NCBI RefSeq assembly: GCF_900496965.1
Contig: NZ_UFQB01000002.1
Coordinates: 326,212-390,211, forward strand
Direction of reading: 5' to 3'
DNA: 64,000 nucleotides
DNA from: Achromobacter agilis
Lineage (GTDB): Bacteria; Pseudomonadota; Gammaproteobacteria; Burkholderiales; Burkholderiaceae_B
Positions 24,862-35,173 of the stretch are shown here, in pieces (within the stretch, counting starts at the first letter, position 1; each line of letters starts with the position of its first letter). A model generated the notes under the pieces. The model was given only the letters and a program-made list of their open reading frames with translations. It did not search any database and was not told the DNA's origin. The position numbers and the translations under genes are program-made.

Positions 24862-26486
24862 GCCCTACCCCGAGCCTGCTGGACATCCGCGGCCTGAGCA
24901 TCCGGCTGCCCGCCGGCGCCGACCGCCCGCTTGCGGTCAAGGAGGTCAGCCTGTCGATCGCGCCCGGCGAAACGCTATGCATCGTGGGCGAGAGCGGATC
25001 GGGCAAGTCCATGATCGCCAACGCGGTGATGGGCCTGCTGCCGCAGCCCCTGGTGGCGCCGGTCGCGGGCAGCATCGCCTTCCAGGGCCAGGACCTGCTG
25101 GCGCTGCAGGAACCGCAATGGCGGACACTGCGCGGCAACCGCATCGGCATGATCTTCCAGGACCCCATGTCCGCGCTCAATCCGGTCATGCGCATCGGAG
25201 ATCAGCTGGAAGAGGCGCTGGACGCGCATCTGAAGCTCACGCCCGCCGAGAAGCGCGCACGCATCGTTTCGGCCCTGCGCGACGTGCGCCTGCCCGATCC
25301 CGAAGGCATCGCGGCCAGCTATCCCGGACGCCTGTCCGGCGGACAGCGCCAGCGCGTCATGATCGCCTGCGCGCTGATGCTGGAACCCGCCCTGCTGATC
25401 GCCGACGAACCCACCACCGCGCTGGACGTCACCACCCAAGCGCAGATCCTGGACCTGATCCGGGACCTGCAAACCAAGCGCGGCACCGCGGTGCTGTTCA
25501 TCACGCACGATTTCGGCGTGGTCTCGCAGATCGCCGACCGCGTCGCCGTCATGCAGCTGGGCGCCGTCGTGGAGGCCGGCACGGCCTCCGACGTGCTGGG
25601 CGATCCGCGTCACGAATACACGCGCAGGCTTATCGCCGCCATTCCCCATGGCATGCCGCCCGCCGGCCGGAACGCCGCCGTCCATCCCGTCCTGCTGGAG
25701 GTCCGCAACCTGCGCAAGACCTATGTCTCTGGCGGCGGGCTGTTCCGGCGCGGGCGGGAAGTGGCAGCGATGCGCGACATCAGCTTCAGCCTGAAGCGCG
25801 GCGAAGTGCTGGGCCTGGTGGGCGAATCGGGCTCCGGCAAGTCCACGCTGGGGCGTTGCGTGGCGGGCCTGCTGTCCCAGGACGGCGGCCAGATCGTCTT
25901 CAACGGCAAGGCGGACGGCTCGCGCCCAGCCCCCGGCCGCATTCAGATGGTGTTTCAGGATCCCCAGGCCTCGCTCAATCCGCGCCACACCGTCGGCCGC
26001 TCGATCATGGCGGGCCCGCTGGCCCAGGGCATGGCGCCCGGCCATGCGCGCGCGCGAGCCGCGCAATTGCTGCAGCTGGTCGGGCTCCATCCGGACGCCG
26101 CCGTGCGCTATCCGCATGAATTCTCCGGCGGCCAGCGCCAGCGCATCGGCATCGCGCGCGCCCTGGCATCCGACCCCGAACTCATCGTGGCCGACGAACC
26201 CGTATCGGCCCTCGACGTCTCGGTGCAGGCGCAGGTGCTGGCGCTGTTCGCCAGCGTGCGCGAGCAATTCAAGCTGAGCATGCTGTTCGTGACCCATGAC
26301 CTGCGCGTCGCGGCGCAGATGTGCGACCGCATCGCGGTCATGCAGCAGGGCCAGATCATCGAATGCGGGCCGGCGGCGCAGGTGATCCAGGAACCCGCCC
26401 AGCCCTATACGCGCGAACTGGTGCGGGCGGTGCCGGATTTCGCCGCGATCGTCTCCGGACGCGGCAGACGGGCGGTGGCGGCATGA
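24858..26486 (+). CDS. Fused double ATPase of peptide-type ABC transporter (DppD-DppF)
   Basis: A 542-residue protein carrying two complete ABC domains. Domain 1 has Walker A GESGSGKS (about 42-49), signature LSGGQRQRV and Walker B LLIADEPTTALD. Domain 2 repeats these as GESGSGKST, FSGGQRQRIG and LIVADEPVSALD. Both have the oligopeptide C-terminal extension (EYTRRLIAAIP, PYTRELVRAVP). One polypeptide therefore replaces the usual DppD and DppF. It overlaps the preceding permease and the following dehydrogenase by ATGA. Confidence 0.93.
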   Translation: MSPTPSLLDIRGLSIRLPAGADRPLAVKEVSLSIAPGETLCIVGESGSGKSMIANAVMGLLPQPLVAPVAGSIAFQGQDLLALQEPQWRTLRGNRIGMIFQDPMSALNPVMRIGDQLEEALDAHLKLTPAEKRARIVSALRDVRLPDPEGIAASYPGRLSGGQRQRVMIACALMLEPALLIADEPTTALDVTTQAQILDLIRDLQTKRGTAVLFITHDFGVVSQIADRVAVMQLGAVVEAGTASDVLGDPRHEYTRRLIAAIPHGMPPAGRNAAVHPVLLEVRNLRKTYVSGGGLFRRGREVAAMRDISFSLKRGEVLGLVGESGSGKSTLGRCVAGLLSQDGGQIVFNGKADGSRPAPGRIQMVFQDPQASLNPRHTVGRSIMAGPLAQGMAPGHARARAAQLLQLVGLHPDAAVRYPHEFSGGQRQRIGIARALASDPELIVADEPVSALDVSVQAQVLALFASVREQFKLSMLFVTHDLRVAAQMCDRIAVMQQGQIIECGPAAQVIQEPAQPYTRELVRAVPDFAAIVSGRGRRAVAA

Positions 26487-27457
26487 GCGTCCCGATCCTG
26501 CCCCCGGAAGCCGGCCGTCCGCCCTGCATTGCGCTGCTCAGCCGCGTGCTGGACATGCGCTATCTGATGCCCGCCTTCCAGGCGCTGCGCCCCGACATCG
26601 AATGGCGCACCGGCGATGCCCTGGGCAAGCCGGAAGACATCGACGCCGCCGTGTGCTGGCAACCGCCGCATGGCGTGCTGAGGACCCTGCCCAACCTGCG
26701 CCTGATCCAGTCCATCGGCGCGGGCGTGGACCACATCTACGCGGATCCCGCGCTCCCGCGGCATGTGCCGGTCTGCCGTGTGGCCGAGGCGGGCATGACC
26801 GCGGGCATGAGTACCTATGTAGCCTGGGCGGTCATTAACCGCCACCGCCATTTCCCCGACTACACGCGCAACAGCGTCCAAGGCATCTGGCGCGAAAGCC
26901 CCATCGTGCCGCCTTCGGAACACCGGGTGGGCATCGCGGGGCTGGGACGCCTGGGATTGGCCGCTGCGCGCGCATTGGCGGCCCTGGGCTACCGGGTCTC
27001 GGGATGGAGCCGCAGCCCCAAGACGGATCTGCCGGAAGGCATCACCGGCTATCACGGGGCCGCAGGGCTGCCGCCACTGCTGGCCGCGGCCGACACGCTG
27101 GTATGCCTGCTGCCGCTGACGGACGATACCCGCGGCTTCCTGAATGCGGACACCTTTGCCCAAATGCCGCGAGGCGCCCACGTCGTCAACGCGGGCCGCG
27201 GCGAACACCTGGTCGCACAGGACCTGCTGGCGGCGCTGGCGTCGGGACAACTGGGCTACGCCACGCTGGACGCCACGCCCGAAGAACCCTTGCCGCAAGG
27301 CCATGCGTTCTGGAACCATCCCGGCATTCTGGTAACTCCCCACATCGCCACGCGCACCCCGGCGGAGGCCATTGCCCGCCAAACGCTGGAGAATCTGCTG
27401 GCCGTGCAATCGGGCAAGCGGCCCGAAACCTGCGCCGACGCGGCGCGGGGGTATTGA
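26483..27457 (+). CDS. D-2-hydroxyacid dehydrogenase (glyoxylate/hydroxypyruvate reductase A-like)
   Basis: A 324-residue NAD(P)-dependent 2-hydroxyacid dehydrogenase. The Rossmann motif is GIAGLGRLGLAAARALAALGY (about 138-158); VNAGRGEHL holds the catalytic Arg, and TPHIATRTP the catalytic His. It resembles GhrA. Overlap with the ATPase gene shows it belongs to the transporter operon, so it probably acts on the imported compound or its aldolase product. A strong hairpin terminator follows. Confidence 0.88.
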   Translation: MSVPILPPEAGRPPCIALLSRVLDMRYLMPAFQALRPDIEWRTGDALGKPEDIDAAVCWQPPHGVLRTLPNLRLIQSIGAGVDHIYADPALPRHVPVCRVAEAGMTAGMSTYVAWAVINRHRHFPDYTRNSVQGIWRESPIVPPSEHRVGIAGLGRLGLAAARALAALGYRVSGWSRSPKTDLPEGITGYHGAAGLPPLLAAADTLVCLLPLTDDTRGFLNADTFAQMPRGAHVVNAGRGEHLVAQDLLAALASGQLGYATLDATPEEPLPQGHAFWNHPGILVTPHIATRTPAEAIARQTLENLLAVQSGKRPETCADAARGY

Positions 27458-27486
27458 GGCCGCGGACGGCCATCGGTCAGCCAACG

Positions 27487-27515
27487 AAAAAAAAGCCCGG
27501 CATGCCGGGCCTTTT
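27487..27515. terminator. Bidirectional rho-independent terminator
   Basis: GCCCGGCATGCCGGGC (27495-27510) is a perfect palindrome flanked by eight A on the left and CTTTT on the right. It can end transcription of the dehydrogenase operon on the plus strand and of clpB on the minus strand. Confidence 0.88.
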
Positions 27516-27517
27516 CA

Positions 27518-30124
<2,607 letters not shown>

Positions 30125-30185
30125 AATGGTCATTTGGCTTGTTGGGGAGCCTGACCGATACGTGCCGGCGGGCTCGATAAGCTGA

Positions 30186-30213
30186 ATATGTGGCCGGATG
30201 GGAAAATTTCAAC
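30186..30213 (-). promoter_or_regulatory. Sigma-32-like heat-shock promoter of clpB
   Basis: Read on the minus strand, GTTGAAA (30207-30213), a 13-base spacer and CCACATAT (30186-30193) closely fit the sigma-32 consensus CTTGAAA-N13-14-CCCCATNT. A start about 7 bases downstream would give a leader of some 50 bases before clpB. Confidence 0.65.
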
Positions 30214-30261
30214 ACCCTGCCCATGCCATGGTTTTATCGACGTGCAGCAACAATCTGATTT

Positions 30262-30714
30262 ATGAGCATATACGTTTTTGTCTACGGCACGCTACGCGCG
30301 GGCGAAATCAACGACCTGGCGCAGGCCGCCGCCCGGCGGGGGCTCCCCGTGGCCCGCTACGTCGGCGCCGCCAGCGTGCCGGGCCGCCTGGTGGACTTCG
30401 GCGACTGGCCGGGCCTGATCCCCGTCGATGACGGCCGGCGCGTGCGGGGCGACGTTTTCCAGGTGGAACCGGCGCTGATCGCCCTCATGGACGAGATTGA
30501 AGAATATGACCCCGGAAAACCAGGCTGCTTCGTCCGGCGGGAGATCGCCGCCCGCCTGGAATCCGCCGCGGATGCCGCCGCCCCGGCGCCGGCCGGGTAC
30601 CTGGCTTGCCAGTACTATCCGATAGACCCGGCCTTGCGCGGCGCGGCGGTGGACATCGCGGCCGACGATTGGGTCTGTTACCGGCTTGCGCGGCCGGCCC
30701 CGGACGGCCGGTAA
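30262..30714 (+). CDS. Gamma-glutamylcyclotransferase-family protein
   Basis: A 150-residue protein of the GGCT/AIG2-like fold. The substrate-pocket motif YGTLRAG (residues 8-14) and an acidic residue in ALMDEIEEYDP, where the catalytic Glu lies, are present. Members cyclise gamma-glutamyl groups to release 5-oxoproline, or act on related gamma-glutamylamines; the specific substrate cannot be read here. It is a stand-alone gene between clpB and fnr. Confidence 0.82.
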   Translation: MSIYVFVYGTLRAGEINDLAQAAARRGLPVARYVGAASVPGRLVDFGDWPGLIPVDDGRRVRGDVFQVEPALIALMDEIEEYDPGKPGCFVRREIAARLESAADAAAPAPAGYLACQYYPIDPALRGAAVDIAADDWVCYRLARPAPDGR

Positions 30715-30737
30715 GACGCCCGTAGTAACAACAGACT

Positions 30738-30751
30738 ACAATGAATATTGT
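30738..30751. promoter_or_regulatory. Inverted repeat upstream of fnr
   Basis: ACAAT-GAAT-ATTGT is a perfect 5-4-5 inverted repeat, 60 bases before the fnr start. The 4-base spacing equals that of FNR/CRP-family sites, but the half-sites differ from the TTGAT consensus. Autoregulation is possible but unproven. Confidence 0.3.
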
Positions 30752-30811
30752 CTTCACGCTTTACACCCATTCCGGCCCGGTCCGAGCAATGGGCACTATA
30801 AAGGTCATCGT

Positions 30812-31540
30812 ATGCAAAAACGGGTCCCCGTTGCCCCTGATGCCGCCCACTGTTCCACATGCATGCTGGGCCACGTGTGCGTGCCTGTCGGCATGGCAGC
30901 CGCTGAAGTAGAAAAGCTGGACGAACTGGTCAAGGAGCGCGTGCGCCTTGAAAAAGGCAAGCCGCTCTATTCGCTGAACCATCCGCTCGACGCGGTCTAC
31001 AGCGTGCGTTTCGGCAGCCTCAAGACGCAGCTCGAAGACGCCACCGGCCAAATCCAGGTCACCGGTTTTCACCTGCCCGGCGAAATCGTCGGCATGGACG
31101 GCATGCTCGACGGCAAGCACGTCTCGACCGCCGTCGCGCTGGAAGATTCCGAGGTCTGCGTCATCCGCCTGTCCGATATCGATCGCGTGGCGACGCACCT
31201 GCCGTCCCTGCAGCAGCAGTTCCGCCGCCTGATGAGCCGCGAGATCAACCGCTCGCACCAGATGCTGGCGTCGCTGGGTTCCATGCGTTCCGAGCAGCGC
31301 CTGGCCGCGTTCCTGCTCAACCTGTCGCAACGCTATGCATCGCTGGGCTATTCGTCCACGGAGTTCGTGCTGCGCATGAGCCGCGAAGAAATCGGCAACT
31401 ACCTCGGCCTGACCCTGGAAACGGTCAGCCGGCTGTTCTCGCGTTTCGCGCGCGACGGCCTGATCAAGATCAACCAGCGCGAAGTACGCATCCTGGATCT
31501 GCCCGCGCTCAAGCAGCTGCTGGGCCAAGAGAGCTGCTGA
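30812..31540 (+). CDS. fnr: Fnr-type oxygen-sensing transcriptional regulator
   Basis: A 242-residue Crp/Fnr regulator. Cys14, Cys17 and Cys23 near the N-terminus plus Cys116 in EDSEVCVIRL match the four [4Fe-4S] ligands of E. coli FNR in spacing. The C-terminal helix-turn-helix (MSREEIGNYLGLTLETVSRLF) has the E-x2-S-R recognition pattern for TTGAT half-sites. It would activate anaerobic genes when the cluster is intact. Bordetella Btr is the equivalent protein. The start at 30812 keeps the family N-terminus. Confidence 0.93.
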   Translation: MQKRVPVAPDAAHCSTCMLGHVCVPVGMAAAEVEKLDELVKERVRLEKGKPLYSLNHPLDAVYSVRFGSLKTQLEDATGQIQVTGFHLPGEIVGMDGMLDGKHVSTAVALEDSEVCVIRLSDIDRVATHLPSLQQQFRRLMSREINRSHQMLASLGSMRSEQRLAAFLLNLSQRYASLGYSSTEFVLRMSREEIGNYLGLTLETVSRLFSRFARDGLIKINQREVRILDLPALKQLLGQESC

Positions 31541-31554
31541 ACGCCCGCCGCGCC

Positions 31555-31602
31555 ATGCGCCGCGCGCCCGTTTCCCCCATGCGCCGCGCGCCCGTTTCCC
31601 CC
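31555..31602 (+). repeat. Tandem 24-base duplication at the 5' end of the hydrolase gene
   Basis: Two identical 24-base units, each encoding M-R-R-A-P-V-S-P, are followed by a partial third unit beginning ATGCGCCCGG. Being a multiple of three, the repeat can change copy number without changing frame, and each unit brings its own ATG. Confidence 0.9.
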
Positions 31603-32775
31603 ATGCGCCCGGCGCGGCCCGGCCATGCCGGCGCGGCGCGCGGCATGGCTGCGATGCTCGCCCTGGCAGCCTGGCTGGCGCCCCTCGCGGCGCGCGCCCA
31701 GACTCCCCTGCCCGATCCCTACGACTACGACGAAACCGTGCCCGCGCCCAAGCGCGCGGCGCCATTGCACTGGCAGGCCGTAGAGTTGGGCAAGGCGGGA
31801 CACCGGTACAAGATGCCGGTCTACGCCAACCGCAAGCTCGACCGCGACGACCTGCGCGGCATCCGGCAGGTCATCGTCGTGATCCACGGCGTCAAGCGCG
31901 ACGCCGACCGCTATTACGAAACCATCGACGAACTGCTTGCGCGCAATCCGGCGAGGGCGCGCGACACGCTGATCCTGGCGCCCCGCTATTCGGGCGCGAT
32001 CGACTCGGGTTTCGGCGGCATGGCGGCCTGGCGCAAGGCCAGCTGGGAAGACGGCGAAGACAGCGTACAGGCCGCCGGGCGGCCCGCCCCGGTCAGCGCG
32101 TTCCAGGTACTGGACGACCTGCTGCGCAGCCTGGACGACCGCAAGCGCCTGCCCGCCCTGGCCGGCATCGTGGTGGCGGGGCATTCGGCCGGCGCGCAGC
32201 TGGTGCAGCGCTACGCGGTGCTGAACAATGTCGACGGCCCGCTGCGGCGCGACGGGCTGGGGCTGCGCTACGTCGTCGCCAACCCGTCGTCCTACCTGTA
32301 CCTGACCAACGAACGCCCGCGCGCCGACGGCAAGGGCTACGCGCCCTACGAACGCGGCATCTGCCCGACGTACAACCAGTACAAGTATGGCCCCGACAAA
32401 CTGCCGCCCTACTCGCGCGAGACGGACGAATCCCGGCTCTTCGTGCGCTACGCGGCCCGCGACGTCACCTATCTGCTGGGCGGCGCGGACAACAACCCCG
32501 AGCACCGCCTGCTGGACAAGACCTGCGGCGCGGAAGCCCAGGGCGCCACCCGGCTCGCCCGCGGCGTGGGCTACGCCCAATACGAATACCTGCTGGCCAG
32601 CCGCGGCGCCAAGCCCGTGCCGCTGCACCGGCACGCCTACGAAGTGGCGGGCGTCGGGCACGACAACAAGGGCATGTTCGGCTCGGTCTGCGGCGTGCGC
32701 GCGCTGCTGGGCGACGACGCCCAGGCGGCCGACGGCGCCGCGCCCTGCGAGGCCATCAAGCCGCGCGCCAGGTAA
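31555..32775 (+). CDS. Secreted alpha/beta hydrolase
   Basis: A protein of up to 406 residues with a hydrophobic export signal (AAMLALAAWLAPLAARAQ). The nucleophile elbow GHSAGA and a late VGHDNKG segment with the likely catalytic His support an alpha/beta hydrolase; several Cys may form disulfides. The N-terminus is ambiguous. A 24-base unit is exactly duplicated (31555-31578, 31579-31602), producing in-frame ATGs at 31555, 31579, 31603 and 31645. The last, placing the signal peptide at the terminus, may be the true start. The substrate is unknown. Confidence 0.75.
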   Translation: MRRAPVSPMRRAPVSPMRPARPGHAGAARGMAAMLALAAWLAPLAARAQTPLPDPYDYDETVPAPKRAAPLHWQAVELGKAGHRYKMPVYANRKLDRDDLRGIRQVIVVIHGVKRDADRYYETIDELLARNPARARDTLILAPRYSGAIDSGFGGMAAWRKASWEDGEDSVQAAGRPAPVSAFQVLDDLLRSLDDRKRLPALAGIVVAGHSAGAQLVQRYAVLNNVDGPLRRDGLGLRYVVANPSSYLYLTNERPRADGKGYAPYERGICPTYNQYKYGPDKLPPYSRETDESRLFVRYAARDVTYLLGGADNNPEHRLLDKTCGAEAQGATRLARGVGYAQYEYLLASRGAKPVPLHRHAYEVAGVGHDNKGMFGSVCGVRALLGDDAQAADGAAPCEAIKPRAR

Positions 32776-32814
32776 GGCCGCTCTCCGCCGCACGGCACAC
32801 AGCTGATTTTTCGC

Positions 32815-32844
32815 TTGACAGGCCCGCCATGCCGGCTCAATACT
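32815..32844 (+). promoter_or_regulatory. Predicted promoter of arsR-type gene (leaderless)
   Basis: TTGACA (32815-32820) matches the -35 consensus exactly. After 18 bases comes AATACT (32839-32844), matching four of six -10 positions. Transcription would begin at or next to the ATG at 32852, and no ribosome site is visible. Confidence 0.5.
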
Positions 32845-32859
32845 TAACCTTATGGTTAA
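32844..32859. promoter_or_regulatory. Operator overlapping the arsR-type start codon
   Basis: TTAACC-TTAT-GGTTAA is a perfect 6-4-6 inverted repeat that spans the ATG at 32852 and abuts the predicted -10. This fits autorepression by the encoded ArsR-type protein. Confidence 0.55.
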
Positions 32860-33304
32860 CTTTAACGACGACACGCTCGACGGCATCTTCGCGGCGCTGG
32901 CCGACGGCACGCGCCGCCGGGTGCTGACCGACCTGGAACAAGGCGCGGCGTCGGTCAGCGAACTGGCCCGGCCCCACGCCATGTCCCTGCCCGCCTTCAT
33001 GAAACACCTGCGGGTACTGGAAGACGCCGGCCTGATCGCGCGCGCCAAGGACGGCCGCGTGGTGAATTGCACCCTGTCGCCGGAACCGATGCGGGCGGCA
33101 TCCGACTGGCTGGCCCGCTACGAGAAGTTCTGGAGCGGGCAACTGGATTCGCTGGCGCGGTACCTGTACCACGAGGAGGAGATCCACCCATGGAAAACCG
33201 AGACACCCCGCAAACCGCAGCCCCCATCGAGCTCCGGCTCACGCGGCGCTTCGACGCCCCCGTCGAACGCGTCTGGCGCGCCTGGACGGACCCGCAAGCG
33301 CTGA
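32852..33304 (+). CDS. ArsR-family transcriptional regulator
   Basis: A winged-helix ArsR-type regulator; residues 1-105 match the short family members paired with SRPBCC proteins (FAALADGTRRRVLTDLEQG, SVSELARPHAMSLPAFMKHLRVLEDAGLI). No metal-binding Cys motif is seen, so it is not a classic metal sensor. The reading continues about 38 residues beyond the SRPBCC start in another frame, giving a basic, Pro/Ser-rich tail and a 115-base overlap. The normal family end would be near residue 112. Confidence 0.82.
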   Translation: MVNFNDDTLDGIFAALADGTRRRVLTDLEQGAASVSELARPHAMSLPAFMKHLRVLEDAGLIARAKDGRVVNCTLSPEPMRAASDWLARYEKFWSGQLDSLARYLYHEEEIHPWKTETPRKPQPPSSSGSRGASTPPSNASGAPGRTRKR

Positions 33305-33654
33305 TGCGCTGGTTCGGGCCCGCCGAAACCCGGCAGGTCCTGGTGGCCGAGACCGACGTGCGCGTGGGCGGCGCCTACCTGGTGGGTTTCTCCACCGAGG
33401 ACGGCAAAGAACATCACGCCAGCGGCCATTACCGCGAAGTCGAGCCGCAACGGCGGCTGGTCTTCACCTGGGCCTGGCGCGACGCGCCCGGCGAGGTTTC
33501 GCTGATCACCCTGGAATTCACCCCCACGGGCGGCGGCACCGAGCTGGCCTTCCTGCAGACCCCGTTCGTCGACCAGGCCACCCGCGACAGCCACGACCAT
33601 GGCTGGTCGGGCGCGATGGATCGGCTGGCGCGACATCTGGCGGACGCGGCCTGA
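33190..33654 (+). CDS. SRPBCC (AHSA1-type) domain protein
   Basis: A 154-residue activator-of-Hsp90-homology-type SRPBCC protein: IELRLTRRFDAPVERVWRAW, ALMRWFGPAE, HHASGHYREVEPQRRLVFTWAW and the terminal HDHGWSGAMDRLARHL. An AGGAGG site precedes the start. ArsR-AHSA1 pairs are common and co-transcribed; the partner probably binds a small hydrophobic ligand. Its conserved N-terminal domain lies within the overlap with the arsR tail. Confidence 0.85.
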   Translation: MENRDTPQTAAPIELRLTRRFDAPVERVWRAWTDPQALMRWFGPAETRQVLVAETDVRVGGAYLVGFSTEDGKEHHASGHYREVEPQRRLVFTWAWRDAPGEVSLITLEFTPTGGGTELAFLQTPFVDQATRDSHDHGWSGAMDRLARHLADAA

Positions 33655-33704
33655 CGCCCATCCGCCCCTTACCGGGCCGCCAGGCCCACCCCAAGGAGCC
33701 GCAG

Positions 33705-34403
33705 ATGCAAACCGAACATCCTGTCGTATCCCAAGCGCAGTGGGACGCTGCGCGCGAGGCGCTCCTGCGCCGCGAAAAAGAATTGACCCATGCCCAGGAC
33801 GCGCTCGCGCGCGAGCGCCAGGCCCTGCCCTGGGTCAAGGTGGAAAAGCCGTACCGCTTCAAGGGGCCGGATGGCCCCGTCACCCTGGCGGATTTGTTCC
33901 AGGGCCGGCGCCAGCTCATCGTCTATCACTTCATGTTCGACCCGGACTGGGAAGAAGGCTGCGTGGGCTGCTCGTTCCTGGCCGACCACATGGAGGGCGC
34001 CCTCATGCACCTGCGCCAGCACGACGTGACGGTGGCGGCCGTATCGCGCGCGCCCTACGCAAAGCTGGACGCCTTCAAGCGGCGCATGGGCTGGCGCTTC
34101 GATTGGTATTCGTCGCATGGCGACGACTTCAACTTCGACCTGCGGGCCTCGGTGCCCAAGCCGGACGGCGAGGTCGAGGAGCGCCCCGGCGCCAGCGCCT
34201 TCTTCCGCGATCCGGACGGCGAAATCTTCCGCACTTATTCGGCCTTCGAGCGCGGCGTGGAACGGCTGGCGGGCGCGTACAACTATCTGGATCTGGCGCC
34301 GCTGGGCCGCAACGAGAACGGCCCCAACTTCAACCTGGGCGACTGGGTCCGCCATCATGACCGCTACGACAACGCGCCGCATGCCTGCCACGCCTGCGGC
34401 TGA
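33705..34403 (+). CDS. DUF899 (thioredoxin-like) protein
   Basis: A 232-residue DUF899 protein. The motif FDPDWEEGCVGCSFLADH contains a C-x2-C pair at the thioredoxin-like position; RPGASAFFRDPDGEIFRTYSAFERGVE is the conserved C-terminal part. Function is unknown, though the fold suggests redox activity. CAAGGAGCCGCAG precedes the ATG. It is often encoded with ArsR/SRPBCC pairs, as here (50 bases upstream), and overlaps the next small membrane protein gene. Confidence 0.85.
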   Translation: MQTEHPVVSQAQWDAAREALLRREKELTHAQDALARERQALPWVKVEKPYRFKGPDGPVTLADLFQGRRQLIVYHFMFDPDWEEGCVGCSFLADHMEGALMHLRQHDVTVAAVSRAPYAKLDAFKRRMGWRFDWYSSHGDDFNFDLRASVPKPDGEVEERPGASAFFRDPDGEIFRTYSAFERGVERLAGAYNYLDLAPLGRNENGPNFNLGDWVRHHDRYDNAPHACHACG

Positions 34404-34803
34404 TGGCGCACCGCGCGCCCGCGCGGGCGCTGCCGGCCTGTGGCTGGCCTGCATGGCGGCCATGGCTGCGGGTCTCTGGATCGATACGCTGGGCAAGCCC
34501 GCCGCCCTGCTGGCCAGCGAATGCGCGGCCCCCGGCAGCCTGGCGGACATGGCCTGGCGGCACGCCTGGCTGATGCCGGCAAGCAGCATCGCCATGCTGG
34601 CGGCCGCGCTGGCTCCATGGCCTGGCGCGCCAGCGCTAGGAACGCGCCTGGCCTGCGCGGTGTCGATGAGCGCAGGCATGATCCTGGGCGCGCAGCTGGG
34701 CATGGCGCTGGCCTTGCCGCTGGGCGTGGCGCCGTTTGCCGGCATGGTGGCGGGAATGGCCGCCGGCATGGCCGCCGCGCTGCTGGCCGCCGGCTCGCCC
34801 TGA
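34357..34803 (+). CDS. Small hydrophobic membrane protein
   Basis: A 148-residue Ala/Met/Gly-rich protein with about four hydrophobic segments (near 28-45, 68-84, 93-115 and 120-145). I do not recognise the family. The reading frame overlaps the end of the DUF899 gene by 47 bases; a start at 34381 would reduce this to 23. Its position directly behind DUF899 suggests co-expression. Confidence 0.55.
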   Translation: MTATTTRRMPATPAADGAPRARAGAAGLWLACMAAMAAGLWIDTLGKPAALLASECAAPGSLADMAWRHAWLMPASSIAMLAAALAPWPGAPALGTRLACAVSMSAGMILGAQLGMALALPLGVAPFAGMVAGMAAGMAAALLAAGSP

Positions 34804-34815
34804 AAACAGCAGGCC

Positions 34816-35151
34816 CTAACGCCGCGCGCCGGTCAGCGGGCGCTGCGCCGGCGGCGCGGTCTCGATCGGCGCTGCCAGCGGCGCCTGTATTTCCAGCGGG
34901 GAAGCGGCCTGGGCCACGCAAGGCAGGATCCAGCCTTCTTCTTTTTCGTCGCGCGACAGGCCGGGCCATTCGATGCCGTACACGACGGAGCCTTCCAGCA
35001 TCAAGCACATGCAGGCGCGGCAGGTGCCGTTGCGGCACGAGCTGGGCAGCTTGATGCCCGCGGCCTGCGCCGCCAGCAGCACGGACATGCCGGCAGGCAC
35101 ATCGAAACGCTGGCCGGAAGGCTGAACAAGGACCGGAAACGATTCGGACAT
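34816..35151 (-). CDS. Plant-type [2Fe-2S] ferredoxin
   Basis: A 111-residue ferredoxin. Cys39, Cys44, Cys47 and Cys78 follow the C-x4-C-x2-C...C pattern of plant-type ferredoxins (SSCRNGTCRACMC, ILPCVA). The C-terminal 25 residues are a Pro/Ala-rich extension. It carries electrons to an unidentified oxygenase or reductase. The Nudix gene lies 22 bases upstream on the same strand. Confidence 0.88.
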   Translation of the reverse strand: MSESFPVLVQPSGQRFDVPAGMSVLLAAQAAGIKLPSSCRNGTCRACMCLMLEGSVVYGIEWPGLSRDEKEEGWILPCVAQAASPLEIQAPLAAPIETAPPAQRPLTGARR

Positions 35152-35173
35152 GGGAGAACGGGCCGCTCGCGCC

